Of a DNA stretch of 6,671 nt, positions 1 through 6,665 are shown one piece after another. The position numbers and the translations under genes were made by a program. The stretch covers positions 1 to 6,671 of the forward strand of contig JACPRT010000091.1 in NCBI GenBank assembly GCA_016189845.1. Direction: 5' to 3'. This DNA is from Chloroflexota bacterium (lineage in GTDB: Bacteria; Chloroflexota; Dehalococcoidia; Lucifugimonadales; Lucifugimonadaceae). The notes beneath the pieces were generated by a model that did no database searches, was not told the origin of the DNA, and worked only from the letters and a program-made list of their open reading frames with translations. Each line of letters starts with the position of its first letter. The first letter of the stretch is position 1.

Positions 1-356
1 CACCAGTAGCACCGATTGCAGGGATTGAAGAACGGAAAGGCCACGCGGTCACCTTCCTTCAGAGGCCGCCGCAGGGAATCAGTCGTGACGCCCTTGCCCA
101 GGGTATGGACAACCCCGGTGAATTCATGTCCGGGGACCCGCTTGCGGTCCGGGCCGGTGTAGTTGCCGTCGTTGCGCCAGAAGTGGAGGTCGGACCCGCA
201 GATGGCGGCGGCGGTGTTCTTGATCAGGATGCCGCCCGCCTCGACCTCGGGCACAGGCAAGATCTCGAGTTCGTATGGCTTGCCCGGCCGGATGCCGAGC
301 GCGGTAAGTCCCTTCAGGCCCGACTTCGATGCGGTCGCTGCTCTCGCGGTGGCCAC
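1..356 (-). CDS. Zinc-dependent MDR alcohol/polyol dehydrogenase, N-terminal part (cut by window edge)
   Basis: The first 118 codons are visible, reading from a GTG start at 356 to the left edge without a stop. The GTG is chosen because GAGGAG (365-370) lies 8 bases upstream. The protein begins MATARAATASK. It shows the GroES-like catalytic domain of medium-chain dehydrogenases: ICGSDLHFW with the first catalytic-zinc cysteine at residue 53, VPGHEFTG with the His-Glu pair at 77-78, EGDRVAF at 101-107, and the start of the structural-zinc lobe, PCNRCYW, with Cys113 and Cys116. Family members oxidise alcohols or polyols to carbonyl compounds with NAD(P) in the cytoplasm. The Rossmann domain is outside the window, so cofactor and substrate cannot be judged. 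It lies 17 bp behind the VOC gene stop on the same strand and is probably co-transcribed with it. The family call is firm; the substrate is unknown. Confidence 0.88.
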   Translation of the reverse strand, partial: MATARAATASKSGLKGLTALGIRPGKPYELEILPVPEVEAGGILIKNTAAAICGSDLHFWRNDGNYTGPDRKRVPGHEFTGVVHTLGKGVTTDSLRRPLKEGDRVAFPFFNPCNRCYW

Positions 357-364
357 CTTTGAAG

Positions 365-370
365 CTCCTC
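365..370 (-). promoter_or_regulatory. Ribosome binding site of the MDR dehydrogenase
   Basis: GAGGAG on the minus strand sits 8 bases before the GTG at 356. It decides the use of a GTG start, since no ATG begins the recognisable family sequence. It lies just after the VOC gene stop codon (374-376). Confidence 0.7.
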
Positions 371-373
371 GCT

Positions 374-1153
374 TTAGTGCTTGTGCTGATAAATGTTGAA
401 CACGGCGCCCTGCGGATCCTTCAGCACCGCGAACCGTCCGACATTGGGGATCTCGTGCGGAGGCATGAGGACGGTGGCGCCTAACGACTGTGCCTTTTGT
501 GAAGCCGCGTCGCAGTTTTCCACCCTGAAATAGACCGTCCAGCTCGGCGGGACCGGCCCCATCTCCTTCGTGATGCGGAAGACGCCGGCGACGTTCTTGC
601 CGTCAACCTTCAGCAAGCTGTATTCCATCGGTCCGGGCATCTTTTCGGATTTGACGCCGAGCACCGACTTGTAGAAGACAACCGCCTTGTCGAGGTCGGT
701 CGTCAGAAGCTCGAACCAGGTGAGCGTTCCGGTTTCGTCGTAGATACCGGCGCCGATGTGTCGCTTCGGCTGCCATAAAGACAGGAATGCGCCTGTCGAG
801 TCCGTGATTACTGCCATGCGACCCGAGTCGAATACGTCGAAAGGCTCGCCGATCACTCGTCCCCCAGCCGCCGGCACGAGCCTTGCGGTCGAGTTGACGT
901 CGTCGACGGTCACGTACGAGTTCCAGTGTGGCGGCACGCCCTGGGCCGCCTCCTCAGGCCTCTGCTGATTGATTGCGCACGCGGCGCGGCCCTTCACCTG
1001 CTGCATGTGGTAGAAGGAACCCGGCCCCATCGGCTGCGGGTCGTCCTTCCAGCCAAACAACGCTCCGTAGAACTTGAGCGCGCCCTGTTCGTCGCTCGTA
1101 GCGAGGTCGGCCCACGAGAACTGTCCCTGCTTGTACCGCTTCATCTCTGGCAT
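374..1153 (-). CDS. Two-domain VOC family protein (glyoxalase/bleomycin-resistance fold)
   Basis: This 259-residue cytoplasmic-looking protein is built from two tandem vicinal-oxygen-chelate domains, at about residues 12-128 and 143-256. The duplication is visible as paired motifs: SGRMAVITDSTGAFLSLWQ (110-128) against VGRFAVLKDPQGAVFNIYQ (238-256), and FSWADLATSD (12-21) against TWFELLTTD (145-153). Tandem VOC proteins of this size, such as the mycobacterial Cfp30B-like group, are usually annotated as putative glyoxalases or hydroxylases. The usual end-of-domain metal-ligand Glu is not evident, with Gln128 and Gln256 nearby, so ordinary glyoxalase I activity is doubtful. A longer frame reaches an ATG at 1195, but the ATG at 1153 is preferred because AAGGAGG lies 9 bases upstream and the extra 14 residues are Arg/His-rich and unlike the family. 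It is followed 17 bp later by the MDR dehydrogenase, suggesting an operon. The fold call is strong; the reaction is unknown. Confidence 0.9.
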   Translation of the reverse strand: MPEMKRYKQGQFSWADLATSDEQGALKFYGALFGWKDDPQPMGPGSFYHMQQVKGRAACAINQQRPEEAAQGVPPHWNSYVTVDDVNSTARLVPAAGGRVIGEPFDVFDSGRMAVITDSTGAFLSLWQPKRHIGAGIYDETGTLTWFELLTTDLDKAVVFYKSVLGVKSEKMPGPMEYSLLKVDGKNVAGVFRITKEMGPVPPSWTVYFRVENCDAASQKAQSLGATVLMPPHEIPNVGRFAVLKDPQGAVFNIYQHKH

Positions 1154-1249
1154 GGCAGGTCGCCTCCTTGCATGGTGAGGTCGTTCAGGCTGCAAGCGTC
1201 GGTAAGAGTAACCTAATGCGCCGTATCAGAACGCTGGAGCGGGGGTGTC
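1154..1249. promoter_or_regulatory. Divergent intergenic region between VOC/dehydrogenase unit and aldolase
   Basis: These 96 bp lie between two gene starts that point away from each other, so promoters for both directions are expected here. The core (about 1201-1220, with TAAGAGTAACCTAAT) is AT-richer than its surroundings and is the most likely place for a -10 element. No convincing -35/-10 pair and no clear inverted repeat could be picked out by eye on either strand. On the plus strand a GGAG (1236-1239) precedes the aldolase ATG by 10 bases. Confidence 0.4.
1163..1169 (-). promoter_or_regulatory. Strong Shine-Dalgarno fixing the VOC gene start
   Basis: AAGGAGG on the minus strand, 9 bases before the ATG at 1153. 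It argues against the longer version of the gene that would start at 1195, because in that version the site would lie inside the coding region. Confidence 0.8.
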
Positions 1250-2038
1250 ATGACAGAGTACCGGATCAACCACGCAAAACAGAAGCTTCAGGCAGGCGGA
1301 GTCGTGGCGCTCGTGATGGGCGACTATTCGCCGGATACGGTGGAGTATCTGGGTCAGTTCGGGATCGACGCCATCATGGGCGAGATGGAGCACGGCACGA
1401 CGACATGGCGGGACGTAGCGGACCTGTCGAGAGCGTGCGACCTCTGGAACATGATGTGCATGGTCCGGGTCAACCGGAATGATCCCGCCTTGATCACGCG
1501 GGTGCTCGACTGCGGCGCGAACGGCGTCATGGTGCCTCACGTCAACACCGCGGACGAGGCCAGGGCGGTGGTCGATGCCGCGTTCTACGGGCCGATGGGC
1601 CATCGTGGCCAGGCCTCGGGACGCCGGGCGATCGGGGTGCCCGACTACCATCGCCGGCAGAACGAAAACACGTTTACGTCGATATTGATCGAAGACATAG
1701 CTGCCATGGACCACCTGGACGAGCTTGTGAAGGTCGACGGCATCGATGTGTTCTACGTGGCGCCAGGCGACCTCGCGCAGAGCATGGGCCTGACCGGGCA
1801 GACCGGACACCCTGAGGTCCAGAAGGTCATCGACCGGGCGATTTCTCGGATCGTGAAGTCCGGCCGGGTGGCGGGTGCACTCGTGAACGATGCTAACGTC
1901 GAGGCCACGCTGGAAAAGGGTGTTAAGTTCGTGGGTACATCATGGACGAACTGGATCGGCGCGGGCGCCCGTGGATTCATGGCAAAGGTGAACGCAAAGG
2001 TCCCAAGGGGGGCGGCACAACGTGGAAAGCGCCAGTAG
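1250..2038 (+). CDS. HpcH/HpaI family class II aldolase (2-oxo acid aldolase)
   Basis: This 262-residue protein has the pyruvate-dependent, divalent-metal HpcH/HpaI aldolase TIM-barrel pattern, and its length is normal for the family. Family members (HpaI, GarL, RhmA) reversibly cleave 4-hydroxy-2-oxo acids to pyruvate plus an aldehyde. Residues matching the known active site are present at nearly the same numbers as in E. coli HpaI: the Glu47-His48 pair in GEMEHG with His48 as the catalytic base, Arg73 in VRVNRND, metal ligand Glu148 in ILIED, and Asp174 in APGDLAQSMG. GANGVMVPHVNTADEA (89-104) is the typical central strand and helix. The ATG at 1250 is supported by GGAG 10 bases upstream and by the first family-like residues following soon after. 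No signal peptide is seen. It is divergent from the VOC/dehydrogenase pair, which could process its aldehyde or alcohol products; that link is inference. The exact substrate cannot be read from sequence. Confidence 0.92.
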   Translation: MTEYRINHAKQKLQAGGVVALVMGDYSPDTVEYLGQFGIDAIMGEMEHGTTTWRDVADLSRACDLWNMMCMVRVNRNDPALITRVLDCGANGVMVPHVNTADEARAVVDAAFYGPMGHRGQASGRRAIGVPDYHRRQNENTFTSILIEDIAAMDHLDELVKVDGIDVFYVAPGDLAQSMGLTGQTGHPEVQKVIDRAISRIVKSGRVAGALVNDANVEATLEKGVKFVGTSWTNWIGAGARGFMAKVNAKVPRGAAQRGKRQ

Positions 2039-2054
2039 CCCGGACTGGCAAGAG

Positions 2055-2079
2055 GCCCGCCGGGGCCACGGCAGCGGGC
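2055..2079 (+). terminator. Possible weak terminator after the aldolase
   Basis: GCCCGC (2055-2060) pairs perfectly with GCGGGC (2074-2079) around a 13-base loop, and a TTTT run follows at 2087-2090. The T run is short and 7 bases from the stem. A competing hairpin, GGCCC (2054-2058) with GGGCC (2063-2067), overlaps it. It may reduce read-through into the DinB-like gene, but it is not a textbook intrinsic terminator. Confidence 0.3.
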
Positions 2080-2106
2080 GATTCAGTTTTGACCTTCCCG
2101 CGGTTT

Positions 2107-2124
2107 GATATCACGGGTGATATC
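2107..2124. promoter_or_regulatory. Perfect palindrome, candidate operator of the DinB-like gene
   Basis: GATATCAC-GG-GTGATATC is a perfect inverted repeat with 8-bp arms and a 2-bp centre. It ends 42 bp before the ATG of the DinB-like gene. The arms are AT-richer than the surrounding sequence, which fits a site for a dimeric repressor or activator near a promoter. A second, smaller inverted repeat, ATCGC-AACG-GCGAT (2122-2135), overlaps its right arm. The regulator is not in the window, so the operator role is inferred only from symmetry and position. Confidence 0.4.
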
Positions 2125-2166
2125 GCAACGGCGATCTGATAAGGGAACGAAGGTAGGAAGAGGACA

Positions 2167-2781
2167 ATGGACGCAATCGAATTTCTGCTGCAGCAACATG
2201 CAAGGAACCATTCGGCGAAGGTGGCCAGGTGGGAAGGGACCAACGCCGCCGGACTCAACTCGGAGGACACGATCCTGCAGGACGTGTCCGAGGACAAGAT
2301 CCGAAAGGTCCCGCAGGCGGGACTGAACTCAATCGCGTGGGTGCTGTGGCACATCGCGCGGTCAGAAGACGTGGGCACGTCGCTTGTCGGTGGCGGCCGC
2401 CCACAGGTCTGGCACGAGGGCGGCTGGGCGAAGCGGCTGAAGTACGAGCGGACGGACTTCGGAACCGGAATGACCGTCGAAGAGGTGGCCGACCTCAGCA
2501 AGCGCATCGACATCCCTGCGCTCCGCGAGTACCGGTGGGCGGTCGGGCGGCGCACGCGAGAAATCGCCCAGGGAATCAAGCCGGAGCAGCTTACTGAGAA
2601 GGTCGACCTTGCGCTAGTTCGGAAGGCGCTCGCAGCCGGTTTCTACGGACCGAAGGCGGACGCCGCGCAGACCGAGAAGAACTGGAGCACGAGGTCGAAG
2701 GGCTACGCGCTCAGCACGTACGGGGTGTCGCACAACATCGGCCACTGGGGCGAGATCACGACACTCAAGTCCCTGCTCTAG
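2167..2781 (+). CDS. DinB-like superfamily protein, putative metal-dependent enzyme
   Basis: This 204-residue protein has features of the DinB/YfiT-like four-helix-bundle superfamily. The sequence shows NSIAWVLWHIARSED (54-68) with His62 and, near the C-terminus, SHNIGHWGEI (188-197) with His189 and His193. Three such histidines normally bind one metal ion in this fold. Some relatives are thiol-dependent transferases using mycothiol or bacillithiol, while others, including DinB itself, have no settled activity, so no reaction is assigned. The length is slightly above the usual 150-180 residues because of a Gly/Trp-rich middle segment (75-100). The ATG at 2167 is preceded by a purine-rich stretch with GGAAG at 2156-2160, 6 bases upstream. 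No membrane segment or signal peptide is seen. It follows the aldolase on the same strand after 128 bp holding a palindrome, so it probably has its own promoter. It converges on carB. Confidence 0.82.
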   Translation: MDAIEFLLQQHARNHSAKVARWEGTNAAGLNSEDTILQDVSEDKIRKVPQAGLNSIAWVLWHIARSEDVGTSLVGGGRPQVWHEGGWAKRLKYERTDFGTGMTVEEVADLSKRIDIPALREYRWAVGRRTREIAQGIKPEQLTEKVDLALVRKALAAGFYGPKADAAQTEKNWSTRSKGYALSTYGVSHNIGHWGEITTLKSLL

Positions 2782-2786
2782 CCGCA

Positions 2787-2796
2787 GCCACGTGGC
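2787..2796. other. 10-bp palindrome in the convergent gap between the DinB-like gene and carB
   Basis: GCCACGTGGC is a perfect palindrome inside the 29-bp gap between two converging stop codons. With no loop it cannot form a good terminator stem, and no T-run flanks it on either strand. It could be a protein site or chance in GC-rich DNA. Confidence 0.2.
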
Positions 2797-2810
2797 CGGT
2801 GACCCAGCCT

Positions 2811-5800
2811 CTACTGATTCCTCGCAGACGACGTGGATGCGGCAGTCGTGGTCGAGACGAGGTCGGCACCGGCCAGGTACTCGGCCATGCGCCTGACGTT
2901 GTACGCGGTCGAAGCGCCACGCAGGTTCTCGACGGCGGCCCGGGCCGTATCGATGGAGGTGAAGCAAGGGACGCGCAATTCCGCGGCGGCCCGCCGGATG
3001 AAGAAACCGTCGTGAAGCGGTCGTCGTTCACCCGTGACGGTGTTTACGACCGCCTGGACGGTGCCGTCCTGGATGACGTCGACGACGTTGGGATGTCCCT
3101 CACCCAGCTTCTTCTCCACACGCGTGATCGGGAAGCCCAGCGACTCTATCAAAGCGGCTGTGCCAGCCGTGCCGTACAGGCGATGGCCGGCGCCCGCCAG
3201 GTCCCGGACAAGGGGTATCGCATCTGCCTTGTCACGGTCGGCGACGCTGAGCAGAACCGCACAGCCAGAGGGAATGCCGAGCCCCGAGGCGATCAAAGCC
3301 TTGGTCACTGCGGCGCGGTAGTCGGTGTCAACGCCCAGGACTTCACCGGTCGACTTCATCTCCGGGCCCAGGAACGTGTCAACCCCCGTCAGCTTGGACA
3401 TCGAGAACACGGGGGCCTTGACGGCGACCAGGGGTTTCCTCGGCGCCAGTCCGGGCGCATAGCCCTGTTCCACTATCGACCGGCCAAGCATCGCTTCCAC
3501 TGCTATCCGGACCATCGGCACCCCGGTCACCTTGGATATGAACGGCGCCGTCCGGCTGGCGCGCGGATTGACTTCCAGGATGTAGACCTGTGAGCCCTGC
3601 GTGCCGTTGTTCGCCTCGTGGCGGCCGATGCTGCGATACGCGCCCCCACCGGTGATCACAAACTGGATGTTCATGAGCCCGCGCACGCCGAGCGCTCGCC
3701 CGATACGGGCGGTGTAGTCGACGATCGTGTCGATCTCCTGCTGCGTTAGCGCCAGCGGCGGATACACCGCCATGGAGTCGCCGCTGTGCACGCCGGCGCG
3801 CTCGACGTGCTCCATGATCCCCGGGATCAACACGTTCTCGCCGTCGCAGACGGCGTCCACCTCGACCTCGATGCCGTCGAGGTACTTGTCGACGAGTATC
3901 TGCCCGCCTTCGGTCGGCGCACCGGACGTCTTGAAATAGGTCACGAGTTCCGATGGGTTCTGGAGTATTTCCATGGCCCGGCCGCCCAGAACGTAGCTGG
4001 GCCGCACGAGGACCGGGTAGCCGATGCTGGTTGCGATGTCGAGTGCGTCTTCGAGGTTCCCTGCGGTGCCGGCAGGCGGCTGCGGTATGCCGATGCGGGC
4101 GGCGAGGTCCTCGAAGCGGCCACGGTCGGATGCCAGGTCGATCACGTCCGCAGACGACCCGAGAATGGGCAGTCCCGCCATGCCAAGCGACTGCGAAAGG
4201 TTGATCGCGGTCTGGCCGCCGAACTGGACGACGCTGGGAACGTCAGGGACGGTCCCGTTTCCGGAGTCGCCCGCTTCGTTCTCGATGATGTCCCGCACGC
4301 TCTCTTCGTCGAGAGGCTCAAAATACAGGCGGTCGCTGGTATCGAAATCGGTGGAAACGGTTTCCGGGTTCGAGTTGACCATGATCGACTGCAGACCGGC
4401 CCTGTGCAGCGCCCAGGCGGCATGGACCGACGAGTAGTCGAACTCGATGCCCTGCCCGATGCGGATCGGCCCGCTTCCGACCACGATCGCCTTGGGGACG
4501 TCATCGGGTACCGCCTCGTTCTCTTGCTCGTAGGTCGAGTAGAAGTACGGCGTCGCGGCCTCGAACTCCGCGGCGCAGGTATCGACCATCTTGTAGACCG
4601 GCCGCATGCCCCACGCCTTCCGCTGCTGCCTGACCTGCTCGGGCAGCAGGTCCGCCAGCGTGCCGATCTGAGAGTCGGAAAAACCCATGCGCTTCGCGCT
4701 CCGCATCAGCGACGGCGTCAGGTTCTCGGAAAGCAGGCGCTTCTCCATCGCAACGATGCGGGCGACCGCGCGAGTGAACCAGGGATCGATCCCCGTCCTG
4801 CGAGAGATGTCTTCCGGCGCGATGCCGCGTCTGATGGCCGCCGCGACCCGGAAAAGCCGCTGGTCGTCGGGCGCCCAGTCGATCTCGCCCTTCGTCCAGG
4901 CCGGGTCCTCCCAGAGCAGGCTCCGCCTGCCGATCTCCCAGGACCTCACGGCCTTCTGCAATGCCGCTTCGAAGGTGCGGTCGATCGCCATGACCTCGCC
5001 GGTCGCCTTCATCTGCGTGCCCAGGCGCCGGTCGCCGGTTGGGAACTTGTCGAACGGCCAGCGCGGGATCTTCACGACGCAGTAATCGAGCGCAGGCTCG
5101 AACGCAGCGGTCGTCTTGCGGGTGATCGCGTTGGCGATCTCGTCGAGCGTCTTGCCGAGGGCGATCTTCGCCGCCACGCGGGCAATCGGGTACCCGGTCG
5201 CCTTGCTAGCCAGGGCCGAGCTGCGGCTGACCCTCGGGTTGACCTCGATCACGAAGTATTCGGAGACACCGGCTGGAAGCGGTGGCAGACCTTGCGCGAC
5301 CTCGCGGCCGGGGCGGAGGGCGAACTGGATGTTGCATCCGCCCTGGATTCCCAGCCCACGGATGATGTTGAGCGAGGCGCTGCGGAGCATCTGGTACTCC
5401 TTGTCTGACAGCGTCTGGCTCGGCGCAACGACGATCGAATCGCCGGTGTGGACTCCCATCGGGTCCAGGTTCTCCATGTTGCAGATGGTGATGCAGTTGT
5501 CGGCCGCGTCCCGCATCACCTCGTACTCGATTTCCTTCCAGCCGACCAGCGACTTCTCGATCAGGACCTGGTGGGTCATACTCGCGGCCAGGCCGCCGGC
5601 CGCTATCTCGCGTAGCTGCTGCTCGTTGTGCGCAAACCCGCCGCCGGTGCCACCGAGCGTGTAGGAAGGCCGGATCACCACGGGGTAGCCGATCTCCGTG
5701 GCCACCGCGATCGCTTCTTTGACCGCATGCACCGCCCGGCTCGGGGGAGTCGGCTCGCCGATCCTGTTCAACAGCGACTTGAAGAGGTCGCGGTCTTCAG

Positions 5801-6170
5801 CGGTCTTGATGGTCTCGATGGGCGTCCCCAGGACGCGCACGCCGTACTTTTCGAGGACTCCGGCGTCGGCGAGTTCCACTCCCAGGTTCAGGCCGGTCTG
5901 CCCGCCAAGGGTCGGCAGCAGGCCGTCGGGACGCTCGCGGGCGATGATCCGTTCGAGCACCGGCACGGTCAATGGCTCGATGTAGACGGCGTCCGCCATG
6001 TCGGCGTCGGTCATGATGGTCGCCGGGTTGGAGTTGACCAGCACGACCTCGACGCCCTCTTCCCGCAGCGCCTTGCACGCCTGCGTTCCGGCGTAGTCGA
6101 ATTCGGCGGCCTGACCGATCACGATCGGCCCGGAGCCAATCACGAGTACCTTCCTCGGCGCCGGATTCAT
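2811..6170 (-). CDS. carB: Carbamoyl phosphate synthetase, large subunit
   Basis: Full-length CarB of 1119 residues (E. coli about 1073). It makes carbamoyl phosphate from bicarbonate, two ATP and ammonia passed from the CarA glutaminase, feeding pyrimidine and arginine synthesis in the cytoplasm. The two homologous synthetase halves are clear: VLVIGSGPIVIGQ (8-20) and IVVGSGPIRIGQG (562-574). Substrate and ATP residues are present: Arg127, Arg167, Glu309, Asn311 and Arg313 in the first half; Arg683, Arg723, Glu866, Asn868 and Arg870 in the second. An oligomerisation region spans about 414-555. A C-terminal MGS-like allosteric domain covers about 965-1100, followed by a Ser/Thr/Ala-rich tail. 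Extra length comes mainly from enlarged loops before both VNPR motifs (about 284-306 and 838-863) and a small insert near 632-643. The ATG at 6170 overlaps the upstream TGA, so translation is probably coupled; a GGGGGA lies 10 bases upstream. carA is not adjacent on the visible side. Identification is certain. Confidence 0.98.
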   Translation of the reverse strand: MNPAPRKVLVIGSGPIVIGQAAEFDYAGTQACKALREEGVEVVLVNSNPATIMTDADMADAVYIEPLTVPVLERIIARERPDGLLPTLGGQTGLNLGVELADAGVLEKYGVRVLGTPIETIKTAEDRDLFKSLLNRIGEPTPPSRAVHAVKEAIAVATEIGYPVVIRPSYTLGGTGGGFAHNEQQLREIAAGGLAASMTHQVLIEKSLVGWKEIEYEVMRDAADNCITICNMENLDPMGVHTGDSIVVAPSQTLSDKEYQMLRSASLNIIRGLGIQGGCNIQFALRPGREVAQGLPPLPAGVSEYFVIEVNPRVSRSSALASKATGYPIARVAAKIALGKTLDEIANAITRKTTAAFEPALDYCVVKIPRWPFDKFPTGDRRLGTQMKATGEVMAIDRTFEAALQKAVRSWEIGRRSLLWEDPAWTKGEIDWAPDDQRLFRVAAAIRRGIAPEDISRRTGIDPWFTRAVARIVAMEKRLLSENLTPSLMRSAKRMGFSDSQIGTLADLLPEQVRQQRKAWGMRPVYKMVDTCAAEFEAATPYFYSTYEQENEAVPDDVPKAIVVGSGPIRIGQGIEFDYSSVHAAWALHRAGLQSIMVNSNPETVSTDFDTSDRLYFEPLDEESVRDIIENEAGDSGNGTVPDVPSVVQFGGQTAINLSQSLGMAGLPILGSSADVIDLASDRGRFEDLAARIGIPQPPAGTAGNLEDALDIATSIGYPVLVRPSYVLGGRAMEILQNPSELVTYFKTSGAPTEGGQILVDKYLDGIEVEVDAVCDGENVLIPGIMEHVERAGVHSGDSMAVYPPLALTQQEIDTIVDYTARIGRALGVRGLMNIQFVITGGGAYRSIGRHEANNGTQGSQVYILEVNPRASRTAPFISKVTGVPMVRIAVEAMLGRSIVEQGYAPGLAPRKPLVAVKAPVFSMSKLTGVDTFLGPEMKSTGEVLGVDTDYRAAVTKALIASGLGIPSGCAVLLSVADRDKADAIPLVRDLAGAGHRLYGTAGTAALIESLGFPITRVEKKLGEGHPNVVDVIQDGTVQAVVNTVTGERRPLHDGFFIRRAAAELRVPCFTSIDTARAAVENLRGASTAYNVRRMAEYLAGADLVSTTTAASTSSARNQ

Positions 6171-6655
6171 CTGATCGAAATCCCCCGCGTTTCCAGCATT
6201 CGATGCGCCCGCAACTCAGAGACGAGCTTGGCGAAAGCGTTCTCCATCGACGCGTTGGAGAAGCGTTCGTATACGAATTCCGATTCGTTACTCGGAAGGT
6301 CCACTCCCACCTGCAACATCAGCATCCACCGGTTACCAAACACCGAGCGCATCCTCGGTATCTCGTTCACAACGTTGCCTCTGGCAATCCGGCGACCGTC
6401 TTGAGTAGCGGCTCTCGAAACCGTGGCCAGCGCGATGCCGAAATGGCAACTTCTCATTACGGCGTCAACTTGAGCGCTCACCGAGCGCCCGACGCTAGCC
6501 TCCCGGTCGGTAAGGATCGGCTCCGCACCGAGCGCCCGGATGAAATCTGCGAGCCTTCTTCGGGCGGCGGTATCGCCACCATGTGCAATGAAAATCCGAA
6601 GGACTAATGTGACGGTCGTCTCTTCGGTCTCGTGATCGGACTCGATTGCCTTCAT
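6167..6655 (-). CDS. TIR-like predicted nucleotide-binding protein (PF10137-type), possibly N-terminally incomplete
   Basis: The 162 visible residues match, by eye, the TIR-like predicted nucleotide-binding family: an opening strand and turn LRIFIAHGGD (19-28), a helix, LGAEPIL (42-48), a strand CHFGIALAT (70-78), ARGNVVNE (91-98), corresponding to the family's RxNVxxE signature with Glu98 as candidate catalytic residue, then MLMLQVGVDLPSN (111-123) and a C-terminal helix. Relatives act as NAD-consuming or nucleotide-sensing effectors in CBASS/Pycsar-type defence; here activity is only inferred. The ATG at 6655 has GAGG 6 bases upstream. The frame nevertheless stays open for five more codons to the window edge, so a longer protein with an N-terminal domain is possible. 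Its TGA overlaps the carB ATG as ATGA. Hand-counted G+C over 6181-6660 is about 58%, lower than carB appears (a sampled carB line gave 68%), compatible with acquisition. It could instead be a housekeeping regulator linked to carB. Confidence 0.7.
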   Translation of the reverse strand: MKAIESDHETEETTVTLVLRIFIAHGGDTAARRRLADFIRALGAEPILTDREASVGRSVSAQVDAVMRSCHFGIALATVSRAATQDGRRIARGNVVNEIPRMRSVFGNRWMLMLQVGVDLPSNESEFVYERFSNASMENAFAKLVSELRAHRMLETRGISIR

Positions 6656-6661
6656 CTCTTC

Positions 6662-6665
6662 CCTC
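6662..6665 (-). promoter_or_regulatory. Ribosome binding site of the TIR-like gene
   Basis: GAGG on the minus strand, 6 bases before the ATG at 6655, within the purine-rich run GAGGGAAGAG. It supports this start codon. The same bases are also in an open frame that reaches the window edge, so the site could be internal to a longer gene. Confidence 0.5.

Noticed and set aside
1154..1195. 14-residue N-terminal extension of the VOC protein from the ATG at 1195
   Set aside because: The extension would place the strong AAGGAGG site inside the coding region. The extra residues are Arg/His-rich and unlike the start of VOC proteins.
1226..1810. 194-codon open frame on the minus strand within the aldolase
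   Set aside because: It is His/Arg/Val-rich and antisense to the aldolase, whose active-site residues are all present. No independent motif is seen.
1977..2579. 200-codon open frame on the minus strand across the intergenic gap and DinB-like gene
   Set aside because: The product is Ser/Pro/Arg-rich without motifs, and it overlaps the DinB-like gene with its conserved histidines on the other strand.
2782..2810. Bidirectional terminator between the converging DinB-like gene and carB
   Set aside because: The only symmetric element is a loopless 10-bp palindrome, and there is no T-run on either strand.
2799..3593. 264-codon open frame on the plus strand near the carB 3' end
   Set aside because: It lies almost wholly antisense to the CarB allosteric domain. 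Its composition is shadow-like and no family motif is seen.
3786..5408. 540-codon open frame on the plus strand opposite carB
   Set aside because: It is rich in Arg, Asp, Gly and Val with no recognisable motif, as expected for the complement of a GC-rich gene. The opposite strand encodes unmistakable CarB through the whole stretch.
6203..6607. 134-codon plus-strand open frame opposite the TIR-like gene
   Set aside because: The minus-strand reading gives a coherent TIR-like fold with a ribosome binding site and stop/start overlap. The plus-strand product shows nothing recognisable.
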